Positions 45,120 through 56,330 of a DNA stretch of 64,000 nt are shown here, one piece after another (within the stretch, counting starts at the first letter, position 1; each line of letters opens with the position of its first letter). A program made the translations under genes and the position numbers. The notes beneath the pieces are model-generated. The model ran no database searches and had not been told where the DNA came from. It worked only from the letters and a program-made list of their open reading frames with translations. This DNA comes from Rhineura floridana (taxonomy: Eukaryota; Chordata; Lepidosauria; Squamata; Rhineuridae), in contig NC_084480.1 in the NCBI RefSeq assembly GCF_030035675.1, positions 3,943,501 to 4,007,500 on the forward strand. Direction: 5' to 3'.

Positions 45120-45330
45120 TCATAGAATCATAGAATAGTAGAGTTGGAAGGGGCCTATAAGGCCATCCAGTCCAACCCCCTGCTCAATGCAGGACTCCAA
45201 ATCAAAGCATTCCCGACAGATGGCTGTCCAGCTGCCTCTTGAATGCCTCCAGTGTCAGAGAGCCCACTACCTCTCTAGGTCACTGGTTCCATTGTCATAT
45301 GGCTCTGTTAGGTAGTTTGTCCTGATGTAA
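45120..45330 (-). mobile_element. CR1 3' end, ATTCTATG subfamily
   Basis: On plus it starts 'catagaatcatagaatagta' (reversed tail) and continues 'gttggaaggggcctataagg' to 'cactggttccattgtcat'. Same subfamily as 16480-17036. Confidence 0.9.
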
Positions 45331-45744
45331 CCACTCTGAGTGCTAGTAACCACTCCTAGTAACTACTCTGAGTGCTCAATGTACTTCACAGCGCCTATAT
45401 TAAAAGATTTATAACCTCCCCTTCTTTCTCAAGAAAAGCAAGGTAGCTAACAAGAAATTAAAAGAAACTGCAATGCCAAAAAATGATGGAAATACTTAAA
45501 CCCAGCCCAAGACAACCAATCAAAAGGACAAAAATAAAACCAGGCTGTAAGGCAATGCACGAAACCTCCAAAGGCTTTTTTGATATGCAAAGTTTTCACC
45601 AGGGAGAGGAAAACAGGACAAGGAAGGAGGCAGGTGGCTGTGCTCCCTGCAGAGGGCTTCCCACAACATCGGGAGATGCTTTATGCCCGGTTGGACCTTT
45701 GGTCCTCCTTGCCCATCGTTTAGTGATTGATTTGATTTGCGTCA

Positions 45745-45835
45745 CACTTCTTTTCAACAACAAGAGTCTCAAAGTGACTTACAACAACAGAAGTTAAAAT
45801 ATGATCAATAACAAATAAATCAATTAAGAAATATA
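45745..45835 (-). mobile_element. LINE 3' end scrap
   Basis: 'caagagtctcaaagtgactt' then A-rich sequence resembles a reversed LINE tail. Family unclear. Confidence 0.4.
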
Positions 45836-45859
45836 AGCACGACAAGTGTACATACACAA

Positions 45860-46010
45860 GGCATTGTCTACTCTAATGGGCAGCAATGGCTCTCTGGGGT
45901 CTCAGGTAGAGGAAGGGTCTTCCTGGTCCCCTCCTGCCTGATTTTTTAAACTGAAGATGCCAGCAACTGAACTGGGAGCTTTCTGCATGCATAGTCTCAC
46001 CCACAATTAA
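45860..46010 (-). mobile_element. tRNA-derived SINE, diverged
   Basis: Reversed body at 'ggcattgtctactctaatgg' and reversed, decayed tRNA-like head at 'actgggagctttctgcatgc'. Confidence 0.65.
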
Positions 46011-46177
46011 AAATGCCCACCCGCTGAACTTCAGATTACATACGTGTGTGTGTGTGGGGGGGGGAATATGGAGCAGGACATTGCTGTCAATGTAAGTATG
46101 GTGGGGAGGATACGTAGGGAGTCCTTACAATGTCATGATTCCAGACCATTCGGGGCTTTATCTCATAATCCTTTGCA

Positions 46178-46275
46178 GTGGTGGCTAAAGTTTTTTGGCC
46201 TGAAGGCCACATTTACTCCTTGCCAACTCTCCAGGGTTCACATACCAACAGCAGGTATGGACAAAAGTGGGTATG
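46178..46275 (+). mobile_element. Partial hAT-like fragment
   Basis: 'ttggcctgaaggccacattt' and 'cagggttcacatacca' resemble the left part of a common non-autonomous hAT family; no right end found. Confidence 0.35.
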
Positions 46276-46929
46276 GCTACTAGGGATGTAAGAAAGCATT
46301 GATTTCTGTACTGACCTATGCTTGTGGCATGCAGCGCTGTTTCCATCCTGCTGCAGTTTGGCTTCTGACAAAAACTACATTATTTATCTCTCTGTCCATT
46401 GTGGTGGAATTTTACTTACTTAATTACATTATTTTATGTTATTCCACACCATTCATTTCAACACAAAGGAAATACAATGCAAATGCGAGGAGGGAGATAA
46501 TCTATTACGTTTGTAGACTGAAAACAACAGCAGCAGCAAATACCAATCATACTCGTTGGATACATTTCCATTCCAGTCATGGGATCAATTGGACACTGGG
46601 AATTTCCACTCCTGTTTCCATTTCTGACAGTATTCTCTGACATCCTAGTAGCCACCCCAAACTCTCCCACACACCCTCCCATGCACACAGGGCACATACA
46701 TAGGCACACAGTCCCCACCCCACCCTGTTCATCAAACTATCAGTCTCATGACCAGGGAAGAAGCAATTTTCACCTCATCGGGGTTTGGGGCTGGGCAGAG
46801 AGGTTAAAACTCTCCACCCAATCCAATGCTGTGTCTCTTTTTTACCGAGTTTTTTTTTGGGGGGGGGAATTTGCTTAGAGGGCCCCATTAGGCCCTCAAA
46901 CCAATGGTTAGCCAACCCACCAAAAAGCA
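46276..46929. other. Unassigned spacer
   Basis: No recognised gene or repeat; a T/G homopolymer lies at 46851-46867. Confidence 0.4.
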
Positions 46930-47065
46930 ACCCTGTAAGGTATCTCGATATTATCTCCATATTGCAAATAGGAAGTTGAAGCTGCTGAGAGATTATGGCT
47001 TGCCTAAGACCAGCTAGCCACTAAGTTCACGACAGCGACAAGATTTGAACAGGGGACTTCCTCCA
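46930..47065 (-). mobile_element. MIR SINE
   Basis: Reversed MIR: 'tattatctccatattgcaaa', 'gcttgcctaagaccagctag' and 'caagatttgaacaggggact'. It matches the order of the MIR core and tRNA-like region. Confidence 0.65.
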
Positions 47066-47077
47066 TTGTATCTCTGT

Positions 47078-47240
47078 CTTAACTTGAACATAAGAAGAGG
47101 AGCCCCAAAGCTGGATCAGACCAAAGGTGGGGGACATCTAGTCCAGCCCCCTGTTCTCACAGTGGCCAACCAGATGCCCAAATGGGAAGCCTGCAAGCAG
47201 GACCTGACTGCAAAAGTCCTCTCTCCTGTGATCTTGGCCA
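47078..47240 (-). mobile_element. CR1 3' end fragment
   Basis: 'tagtccagccccctgttctc', 'acagtggccaaccagatgcc' and 'cctgcaagcaggacctgact' are the reversed CR1 tail. Confidence 0.85.
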
Positions 47241-47529
47241 CTCTGCTAAACTGACTCTTATGCTTCTCCATCATGTGCCTTTGGGACAGAGCAAAAAGTC
47301 AAATGCTCAAAATACAAATCCAAAATCAATATGCAAAGAAAGAAAAGTAAACAGCTGGGGGTTAAATTTGGCTTTCTGGATTATCCTTTCCTTCCTGTGC
47401 CCATTGTCTGTCCGCATGATCTCCCAGGAGCCACAGACCCTGCCCAGAAACCTCATCCTCCATCCTTCCCAAAATCAGCCACAACTACCATTGACCTTGT
47501 TCAAATACTTACCACCATCACAATTTGGT

Positions 47530-47715
47530 GGTGCCATTTCCACAGCAATGCAATATGCAGTGCAGACTTTCTTAAGCATGTTTTACTCAGGAGTCAGTCT
47601 CCCTGAATTCAACTGGACTCACAACCCAGGAACTTTGATTGCAGCCTACACACTTCCCTGGGCACAAGTCCCACTGAACATAGCAGGATTTAGCATAAAT
47701 CCAGAGTGGAGCTGT
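47530..47715. repeat. Short dispersed repeat
   Basis: 'attgcagcctacacacttcc' then 'acaagtcccactgaacatag' recurs in modified form at 5130-5205 and 57630-57700. Class unknown. Confidence 0.45.
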
Positions 47716-48471
47716 ATGGAATTCTGCCACTAATCTGCATAATGTATTTGCACGGCAAGACCTGCATTCTCTGTTCATTGGATTCAGCTTTGCCTTTGCC
47801 CTCATCCATAGGCAAACCTCTCCCTCATATTCTCGTACTCTCTTAGTTTTACATTACAGAAGCCTAAAAAAAGTGGACTCTGCAATCCCTTGGAGGGGGT
47901 GAGCAGATGCCATGCCCAATCCTTGCCCACTGGACTACTTTTACAATGCGTAACTCTGAGACAGCACAACAAGGGGACCAATAACATGTCACACTGATTA
48001 CCAGAGCATGAAATTTAATGCCAAGTCACTGGAGAGGATGTGCGGAGCTGAAAATGAAAACCGTAATTTCCTTATCATCAGGAGAACTCATTCCATTACA
48101 GTTATTTTCTCTCTCCACCCCGCTCCCCTCTCTAACCTTTGCAAAATACACAATACAGGTGATGCTCACTCTCTCATGAGAGAAGACAGGTGGGAGGGGG
48201 GCAACATATGGCAGCTGGTATGAAACCAAGGGACTAAGATCTTCAATTCTCCGTTTCAGCAACTGGATTGGATCACTCCTTATAGTGCTGATGAAGGGGC
48301 CTTGATTTCATTTACTTTGCAAGAAGAAAGAGATCCTAGAGACAACAGCAGAGCTCACTTGCAATTACCCAGAACACAGAAGCAAGAATTCTTTTGCTTT
48401 TCCTTTTCCTCTGATATTATTTGTGGATTGTACCTACACCTTTCAGAAACTGAAATGAATTCACTTGTCTT
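47716..48471. other. Unassigned spacer
   Basis: No recognised gene or repeat. Confidence 0.4.
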
Positions 48472-48480
48472 CCTCTGATG

Positions 48481-48655
48481 CTAATGCTGGGAAAAACAAA
48501 AGGGAGTAGAAAAAGAGGAAGGCCAAACAAGAGATGGATTGATTCTATAAAGGAAGCCACAGGCCTGAACTTACAAGATATGAACAGGGTGGTTCATGAC
48601 AGATGCTCTTGGAGGTCGCCAATTCATAGGGTCGCCATAAGGCACATAGCAACAA
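48481..48655 (+). mobile_element. RTE/BovB LINE 3' end with target duplication
   Basis: Codes for LMLGKTKGSRKRGRPNKRWI and ends 'gggtcgccataaggcacata', 'gcaacaa'. Flanked by cctctgatg at 48472-48480 and 48656-48664. 5'-truncated to about 175 bp. Confidence 0.88.
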
Positions 48656-48664
48656 CCTCTGATG

Positions 48665-48933
48665 CTGTGGTTCCCAAACTATTTTTCCCATGGACCACTT
48701 AAAAATTGCTGGTGGTCTCAGTGGACCACTTAATGATTTTTCTGCCTGTTTCAGCAATTGCAATACACTGTGCGAGATGAGGTATGATTTTGTAATATTT
48801 TGCAGTGTCATAACATACAACATAAGAAAGAAAAAAGCAGAAAAATACATTTAAAAATCAGTGTGAATATTTAATGCTGACATGCTGCGGACCACCTGAA
48901 CGAAGCTCATGGGCCACAGTTTGGGAATCCTTG
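48665..48933. mobile_element. hAT MITE with perfect 8-bp duplication, inserted in the BovB duplication
   Basis: Ends 'ctgtggttcccaaact' and 'agtttgggaatccttg', flanked by ctctgatg at 48657-48664 and 48934-48941. 269 bp, no coding. Confidence 0.88.
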
Positions 48934-48941
48934 CTCTGATG

Positions 48942-50357
48942 TATTTAAGATAAAATTTCCACACCGATTCCAGCCTCTGGTCATCACCTTCTTGCCCACT
49001 AGGGTGAATTGAGGACCTCACAGTCAGCACACTGCTTCATCCGGCAATCCCCCCCCCAACCCCCAAATGCTAGCTCCAAGTGACAGAAGGACCGTCTGTG
49101 GCTTTAAGGGAAGAAGTTCTGTCGACTTCACAAGAAGGCACAGAAAGGAAAATAATTATTTCCAAGAGAAAACTATAAATGTTCACCTCCACTGTAGCTG
49201 GAGGTACTGGGTGACATTGAGAGAATGAGTCATAGAACCACAGAGTCTTAAAAGACCTGGAAGTCCCTCTGACACAAGTCAGGACCGATCCCTTCAACTG
49301 GAACCCATTAGTCTACACAATTCAGCAGCCCTCATGACACAACCAAGGAGCAGCCGTACTGCAGAGCAAAGTGCTTCAAGGTTTCAAGTGGCGTTGGACT
49401 CAAATTTCAAAAGAGTGGGATTTAAATTGGAATTAAAGCAGCAATATTCCAAGGTTGCTTAGAAAATGTTGTACAACATAATCTGACTAAACATGAGCTC
49501 ACAGTTGTCAAGAACTGAGGAGACCATTGTCCACACTTCTTATCTGACGTTTGCTCAAGCGGAGTGTAGGAATTGAGCGTATTCAAAAGATTTATGAGCC
49601 ACTGTGTGTCCTCTTGACATAAATCTGTTCAATTAACGTCATCCAGAGTCAAAGGGCTCACCTTTGATCAGGCGCTGCCCAAGTCTTGCTCCTTTATCTC
49701 TCTGTCTGGCACACAGCTTATATTCTCACCATCCCATAACCAGGAAAATAGCAAGATTAATGGCTGTGACATGGGACTCGCTGCAAAAACTTCCACTCAC
49801 TTTTATGGCTGACATAGTCTCTCGTTTACTTGCTTCACATAATAAACCAGAGTTAATAAATGCTCCCATAAAAAAAACCCATGGGGAAACAGTTATTAAA
49901 CATCTGCTGCAGTTTATTCATAGATTAGTTTATTTATTTTAATCTGGATCCAGCTTGGCTAAGCAGAACGGGCAGATTTCTTCTGCTCGTCAAACCTCTT
50001 CCTTCCCAGCCCTCTTGTGCTTGTGGACTGTCGCACTTTTGTGCAGTCATCTCACAACTTTGGGTATATGCGCAATAAGAGTGCACCTTCATAACTCGCC
50101 ATGAAGGAAGTGGGACCTTTGTGATAAATAATAACAGCTAAATTGCACTCTTGTGCAACAAATCCGCTTTAAAAAAACACAAAAAACAGTCCTTTCAATG
50201 GTAAGATAAGTGCTGGAAAACTACGGTAGAACTTACAGGGTAACAGCCACTTGACGGCAACACTATGCAACCGTTGCACAAATGTTGTGAAAACAAATAA
50301 GGGCAATTGCTCAATATACAGTTCATTTGGAAGCAACCCTTCTAAAAGCCATTTAAT
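48942..50357. other. Unassigned spacer
   Basis: A short CR1-tail-like scrap near 49228-49260; a C-run at 49050-49062. No gene recognised. Confidence 0.4.
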
Positions 50358-50648
50358 AGCATAAGAACATGAGACAAGCCCCATAGCTGGATCAGGCCAG
50401 TGGCCCACCTAGTCCAGCATCCTGTTCTCACAGTGGCCAACCAGATGCCTCCAATGGGAAGCCCACAAGCAGGACCCAAGCACAACAGCACTCTCCCCTC
50501 CTGAGGTTTCCAGCAACTGGCATTTGGACTCAGAGGCATACTGCAACAGTGGAGGTAGAACATAGTCACTGTGGCTAGTAGCCACTAATACCCTTCTCCT
50601 CCTCCATGAATTCACTTAACCTTTTAGAGCTATTCAAGTTGATGGCCA
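50358..50648 (-). mobile_element. CR1 LINE 3' end
   Basis: Reversed tail 'ggatcaggccagtggcccac', 'tagtccagcatcctgttctc' and the C-terminal segment 'ctccatgaattcacttaacc'. Confidence 0.88.
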
Positions 50649-50844
50649 CCACGACTGCTACTTTTCAGAACTCCTCTTCCTTGCCCCTGTCCCATTCTTC
50701 TGGGCCTCCCATAGCCTTTCACTCTGGCCACTGCATTTGCTCATTAGACAGTCTTTGGCAGCTCTCCACACCGCTCCCTCCACGGTCAAACACAGGCGTA
50801 AGCCCTCTGGATAGGGCTGGCATCACTTTTGGGTTCCATAGGTG

Positions 50845-51051
50845 CCCCTGGCGCCAACGCTGTTATCTTTTCGGCACCAGGTCAAGACTTTCCTCTTCTC
50901 CCAGGCATCTTAGCATGTGTTTTTAAATTGTTTTTTAAAAAACGTGTTTTTAAATTTGTATATTTGTTTTTAATGTTTTTAATTGCTGTAAACAGCCCAG
51001 AGAGCTACGGCTATGGGGCGGTATACAAATGTAATAAATAAATAAATAAAT
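50845..51051 (+). mobile_element. L2 LINE 3' end
   Basis: 'gcgccaacgctgttatcttt', 'caagactttcctcttctccc' and 'cagcccagagagctacgg', with an AATA-type tail at 51033-51051. Confidence 0.88.
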
Positions 51052-51554
51052 ATAGCTCTCTGCATGCTGCTAATGCTTAATTAATGAGGAGGAGGAGGAC
51101 TAGAGGAAGGGTCATGTGACAGCTGTTGACACTTCATACATGAAAAGGTCAGGGTGGCGTGACCCGTTGCAGACCTCAGCTGGCAAAGTGAGGCAGTGGT
51201 TGGGCAATCTGCAGAAAGTAAACAGCAAAAGGCCTGGCGACTAGATGGCTGCTGGCCTTAGCTCCTCCGGGAGGAGGGTGAGATTTCTGCTCCTCCACAA
51301 ACGAGGCTGCAATTCATTCCTTGCATAGGAAGGCATCGTAATTTCACATGATGTGGTTCTGGGACTGAAATGACTCATCAGCCCAGCATTCGGTTTCTGG
51401 GCCAGGTTGCTGTACAGTGTCAGTGAATTAGCTCAGGCATCCTTGGAGGAATCTAATTTTCTGGATCTGTAGCAATCAGTCTGAACCTGTCTTGACAGCC
51501 CTGCTTGGTGACTGGCATCTAGAGCTTGACAGTAGGAGAGATCCCACTGAACCT
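51052..51554. other. Unassigned spacer
   Basis: No recognised gene or repeat. Confidence 0.4.
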
Positions 51555-51720
51555 TCCAGTGGCTTATAGAGTGATTCCATCCAGGCCAGAACTGTCTGCT
51601 CTGACTGACAGCAGCTCTCCAAGGTCTCAGGAAAGGAGAGTCCTACCAGACCTACCACCGGAGATCCTTGTCTCAACCTGGGACCTCCTGGATACAAAGC
51701 ATGCGCTCTGATACCAAGCA
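51555..51720 (-). mobile_element. tRNA-derived SINE
   Basis: Reversed body 'tctgctctgactgacagcag' and reversed head 'acctgggacctcctggatac'. Confidence 0.75.
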
Positions 51721-51744
51721 ACAGCCTTTTACATTGTAGAACAG

Positions 51745-51850
51745 AGATAGCCAACATGGTGCCCTCCACATGTTGTTGAACTGTAATTCCCACCATCACT
51801 GTCTGGGGCTGATGGAAGATGGAGGGCCCCATGCTGGCTGTTCCTGCTGT
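51745..51850. mobile_element. Palindromic MITE
   Basis: 'gccaacatggtgccctccac' with 'ggagggccccatgctggct' as the opposing arm. Confidence 0.7.
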
Positions 51851-51859
51851 AAATCCCCA

Positions 51860-52573
51860 AAGCTGCTGAAAGGGCAGGAATTCTGGAAGAGGCAGTGACG
51901 GGTAGCTGCAGGGGGCGAGTACTGAGAGACTAGCTGTTTCCCTCCCTGGAATCTTGTTCTTAGGCTCACTCTGCATTTTTCAGAAAAGCTGCAAACATTC
52001 TACTTCTTCCTCCTGGACTTTCAAATAAGTGGTTCCAAGTAGAAAACAGCCTCATCGGAGACCAGTCCCACCTCCCTTGCCTGGCTTCTTTTTTTCAGGC
52101 CTACAATTAGATTAGCCAGTGAAAGAGAGAAACGTAATCGGGTTTATAGAGCCTACTGTTTTGGAAATAAATGGCACAGGCTTCATTTGGCAAATGTGGG
52201 ATTAAATCTGCTCATGAACTAATGTGATGAGATATAACAACCGGCCCAGGTAGGCTGCTCAGGAGCAGAGACAAACCCAGAGGACCACTGTGAAGGCATT
52301 CGTGACCAGATCATGACACCTTTTAAAAATGCCTCTTCCTTTCCACTCTCCAGTCTCAGAGCAATATACGGCAGAGCTGTTAACTGGCTACCCAACTGGA
52401 AGGAAGACAAACCCGGAAAAGATGGGCCTTTGGTTTGATCCAGCAAGGCTCCTCTTACTGAGAGTCAGATCCAGCCCAACTGGCACAAGCAGGTGAGGAG
52501 AAAGCTAGGACCTGAAGGAAGACCAAAGCACACTAGTATGGAAGGCAGAACTATAGCAAAAGAGCACCTCCTT
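51860..52573. other. Unassigned spacer
   Basis: No recognised gene or repeat. Confidence 0.4.
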
Positions 52574-52581
52574 CCCTAGAC

Positions 52582-53111
52582 CAGTGGTTCCCAACCTTTA
52601 TGAGCATGGGACCCCCTTTATAAGCTGAAAACAAATTGTGACCCCCTCCCCCCAGGGAGGCAGGCTGGCTGCCAGGAAGGAAGGGGGAAAGCAGCCTTTC
52701 TTGGCAGGCTTGCTTCTTTTTCCTTCACAAGAAGCCCTCTCCTCTCGTTCCAAGTAAGGGCGTTGCCAGTAGCGGCAGTGCAAGGAGACGGGAATCAGTG
52801 ATAGTAATCCCCTCTTCTTCCTGGTAGCCCCACCCTCAGCCTCCTTTGGCATCTGCCATGTATTTTATAGGCAGATGCCTGCCCTTAGTGCGCCTGAAAG
52901 TCGCTCTGGCGCTTCAGCAAAAGGCCTCCCCTCTCGATTGGAGCAAGGGGGAGGTGTCATCTGCAGCGCCAGTGGGAAGCAGACAGTGTAGAAGGGGTGA
53001 AGTCTTTTTTAAAAAAATTAATAAATAATTCATTTCTTTACTGTTCACGTCCCCCTCTGGATTACTTCGCAGCCCCCCTGGGGGTCCTGGCCCCCAGGTT
53101 GGGAACCACTG
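52582..53111. mobile_element. hAT non-autonomous element, 530 bp, 8-bp duplication
   Basis: Inverted termini 'cagtggttcccaacct' and 'aggttgggaaccactg' are perfect. Flanks ccctagac (52574-52581) and ccctaggc (53112-53119) match at 7 of 8. The GC-richer interior has no transposase motif. The termini are of the common vertebrate hAT type. Confidence 0.9.
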
Positions 53112-53189
53112 CCCTAGGCGCTAGCCTGGGGATTACAGTCAGTAGAGGAGACCCTCTTGATGGTTCCGCTGCTCTCGGAGGCTCAGAGC

Positions 53190-53440
53190 ACAGTGGCTCC
53201 TGAGAGGGCTTTCTCAGTGACGGTCCCAAGAATGTGGAACTTCCTCCTCACAGAGGTGCATCTAGCGCCATCTTTTCACCTCTCTACCCTGGCCTTTGAA
53301 AACTGAAGAACTGTTTTGGTATCCTCCCTGTAATGTATGGGATATTGATTTTGGGGTTATTTCCTACTGTTATAATTGTGTTTTTATATGCTGGCTGTAA
53401 ACTGCCTTGGGAGCTTCTGGAGAAAGGCAGGTAAGAAACA
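53190..53440 (+). mobile_element. LINE (L2-like) 3' end, third tail type
   Basis: 'gagggctttctcagtgacgg', 'gaatgtggaacttcctcctc' and 'ggctgtaaactgccttggga'. Late coding and 3' UTR of an older L2-like subfamily. Confidence 0.65.
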
Positions 53441-53569
53441 CAATAGTCAGTCATGGCAGAACACAGAACGGGTTGCAGGCCTGGTGAGGAAGGATAATAC
53501 TCTGCCCCTCGGACTGGGGGAAGCTACCTCTGCTCTCTCTGATGGAGGCCAAATACTGAGAGGGTGCCG

Positions 53570-53678
53570 CTCAACCTTTGCAGACGTGGTGTCCTCTAGG
53601 TGGTGGTGGACTACAACTCCCATCAGCCCCAGCAGAGTCCAAGGCATCTGCATGGCACCAGATTGGCAAAGGCTGCCA
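53570..53678. mobile_element. Palindromic MITE
   Basis: 'ggactacaactcccatcagc' followed by 'agagtccaaggcatctgc' and 'caccagattggcaaaggctg'. Same superfamily as 6534-6656. Confidence 0.7.
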
Positions 53679-53684
53679 CAGCTC

Positions 53685-53860
53685 AATGACAGCACAGCTG
53701 CTTTGCATGCAGAAGGCTCTAGCTGCAATCCCCGGCATCTCTAGTTAGCAGAGTTGCAGGCTGCCAGAACGGGGGGGGGGAACCTACTTAAAAGCACAGA
53801 GAACCAGTCAACGGAGGCAGCAGTGGACTGGATGGCTTAACTGAGCCCCATATGCTTGTA
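53685..53860 (+). mobile_element. tRNA-derived SINE
   Basis: Head 'gctgctttgcatgcagaagg', box B-like 'tgcaatccccggcat', then a diverged body with 'cagtggactggatggctt'. Confidence 0.75.
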
Positions 53861-54362
53861 TGCCATTTCCCTTCGGTTTGTAGGGCAGGGGAGGAAAGGA
53901 TTCCTTTCCTGCCTGTTTGCTGACCTCCAGCTTACTTGCTGTTCCACACTGAGTTGTCAAGCAGTTGTGAAAGGGTCACAATAACCCAAAAAACAAAGGG
54001 AGGGAGTGTTCTATTAGTGCTCAAACAGGTTAATGGAGTCCTTCTCCCTCCTCCCCTTCCCTGCAAGCGCAATCTATGTTCAGTGCAAGACCTCGCCACT
54101 CAGAACACACGAGCATTTGAGTGGCGTCAGGATCAGAAGTGCCGATGAGATTGAGCTGTCCGCTGACAGGCTGAAACCGTTTGGCGGAACAGCTGCAAGG
54201 TGACATACGATCAGAATAATCAGCCGCACAGCTGGCTTGCAAATGGGCACACCAGGGGCTTTGTTCAGAAGAGGAAGAAGCCTTCTAGACGAAGGGTGAT
54301 GGAAGCACAGCCCATGGCAAAGCCACCTGCACAAAATGAACCTTTGCTTCCCCATTTCATTC
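53861..54362. other. Unassigned spacer
   Basis: No recognised gene or repeat. Confidence 0.4.
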
Positions 54363-54445
54363 ATACATTGGTGATCACTCGTGGCCGAGTAAGATTGTCT
54401 TCCAAGATAAGGTCTTTAATAGTGGGTCCGTATGTGGATTCCATG
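54363..54445. repeat. Dispersed repeat, second copy
   Basis: 'attggtgatcactcgtggcc' and 'taagattgtcttccaagata' match 23498-23570. Confidence 0.65.
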
Positions 54446-54862
54446 TTCCAAAGTTCAATTGTCTTTTGCTAAGTGGTGACCCCACTGGATGCGGTGATCC
54501 AGTCAGGGAGAGAGATGAGGCAGACTATGTTTAGGGCACCTTTTCTAGCCCCCTCCCCATACGGGGTGAGCAGAGTGGATCCTGAATAGGACTGCTCAGT
54601 CGTGGATACAGCTGCCAAACTACTCAACTGCCTCGGTCCCTGAGCCAGGACGACTGAGTCTGTATCCACCGCCCATGTGCCGGTCCATGACTTGGGGCTT
54701 CCGGATTTCACAATCCTGCCCCCGTTGCCATTCACTGTTTGCCATGGGACTTTTGGTTTGGTTTGGTTGGAAGACGCCTGTGCATGAATTTGTTTTATGT
54801 GGGGAGATCGGCACACAATGATCAACAAACAATCTTGACAGAAAAAGGCTTTGATCCAATGG
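54446..54862. other. Unassigned spacer before LTR
   Basis: A 147-codon minus frame (54469-54912) runs partly into the LTR and has no recognisable domain. Confidence 0.4.
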
Positions 54863-54866
54863 CATG

Positions 54867-55342
54867 TGTTGTAATGGGTTAAAATTAAAATGTTATAGTA
54901 GAATAAAATCAAATAACATTAAATGAAACATATGTTTGCCTCCCTTATGAGAAAGTACGGGAGTCTTTCCGCTTATCAGCTTCATTTGCAATTAAAAATG
55001 TTGTTCCCAGCTTACCAGACCAAAGGTCAAGGATAAAGGAAGTTTGGAGGGAGAACAGAGAAGTGGACCAGAATAGATAGATGCTGAGAAATTAAATAAT
55101 GATGTATTTCTGATTAGCTATGCATTTTTGATGATATGTGTGTGACGTACCTGTAGCCTATAAATATGATGGATGTCAGCAAATCTGGAGAGTCACTTAA
55201 GGGTGGCCCTCCCTTTGCAAAGGCTCAATAAAGGCAAACATTCACGGTACTCTGGTCTCGTCTCTATTCCTTATTGGCAACTCAAGGAATATAGAGTCCC
55301 TATCAGTCTGGCCTCCATTCAGGCTTGACTCCTTTTGTAACA
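54867..55342 (+). mobile_element. Solo LTR of an endogenous retrovirus-like element
   Basis: 476 bp. It begins TGTTGTAA and ends TTGTAACA, flanked on both sides by catg (54863-54866, 55343-55346), a 4-bp duplication as used by gamma-type retroviruses. It contains a TATA-like 'cctataaatatg' near 55157, AATAAA near 55226 and a T/C-rich end, the usual U3-R-U5 order. No internal retroviral coding is present, so it looks like a solo LTR left by recombination, a fossil. Confidence 0.7.
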
Positions 55343-55346
55343 CATG

Positions 55347-56199
55347 GATACCACGACGATTGGAAGTCTTTTATCTGCTGCAGCCTTCATCCACCCTCAC
55401 AGCCATTGTAACATACACATCGTTATCCTCCGCCTGTTCTGCCATTGAGGACTTTCTTGGATCGTTCTTTGTCTGGTTCCTCTCCCTTGACCTTACCACC
55501 GTGGGTGACCCTGCTGGGAGTACAGGACTCCCAACGGCATCGCTCACAGTGTTCATTGGAACACGCAAGCCCACTCACCACTCCAAGGTGACTATCTCCA
55601 CACACAGCTCTCAGGGCTCGCCTCCTTCCCTCATCTTCAGATGCAGATTGGTAGAGAGGGAGAGATCTTTGCCTGTTCTTAGTCTCCTTTGACTGAATGA
55701 TTGCCTAAGGGTTTTTCTTTTCTTTTGTTTTAATCCTTGTAACAGCTTCATTCGGCTGAGCTTTGCTCTCCGTAAAAGTGTTGGCAAACCATTCTGTCTC
55801 ATTATTGCTAGCTTCTTGTGCGATTTATCTTCATTTGCTATGGTGCAAAAGACTTGAAATATGTTTTGGTGGGACTGTGCCCTTGCAGATAGTAAATATT
55901 TAATCATGTTAGCCAGCATTAGCCAACTTGTGATAATGCTTATCATCCGATGCTGATTTGAATGCAGGAAGGGCAAAAGTTATAATCTGATGCCAGGCGA
56001 TCACTTCCTACTCTGTATTATGACACTTCAGTTTTGGTATCTTGGGTAAACAGGCAACTCCTTTCTAGTCTTGGTATTTATCACTATAAGCTTTAGAAAG
56101 CCAACTGAGAACCACCTTTTGCAACTGCTCTCCGTGCTGAAATAAGATAGGCAGTAGCTTTCTGCAAAAACATTGTTGGGGCTGGGGCTGTTCAATGTA
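55347..56199. other. Unassigned spacer
   Basis: The 110-codon frame at 55360-55692 and the antisense 121-codon frame at 55611-55976 show no recognised domain or splice context. Confidence 0.4.
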
Positions 56200-56262
56200 T
56201 TCTTTTTATTTACCACCCAAAGAGCTTCAGCTATGGGGCGGTATACAAATGTGATAAATAAT
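56200..56262 (+). mobile_element. L2 LINE 3' end scrap
   Basis: 'accacccaaagagcttcagc' and 'ggggcggtatacaaatgtg' with a TAA tail. Confidence 0.8.
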
Positions 56263-56330
56263 AATAATAATTTATTATTTATTTATTAAATTTATATCCC
56301 GCCCTTCCTCCCAGTAGGAGCCTACTGACT
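56263..56330 (-). mobile_element. L2 LINE 3' end scrap, opposite strand
   Basis: A reversed AT tail, then 'tatcccgcccttcctcccag', the end of the GCCGCCCTGGG-type subfamily. It abuts the previous scrap tail to tail. Confidence 0.75.

Noticed and set aside
47182-47733. 183-codon plus frame
   Set aside because: It starts in a reversed CR1 tail and runs through a dispersed repeat; no domain, no start context.
54469-55976. Frames of 110-147 codons around the LTR
   Set aside because: No recognised domain or splice context; the first overlaps the LTR itself. Not reported as genes.
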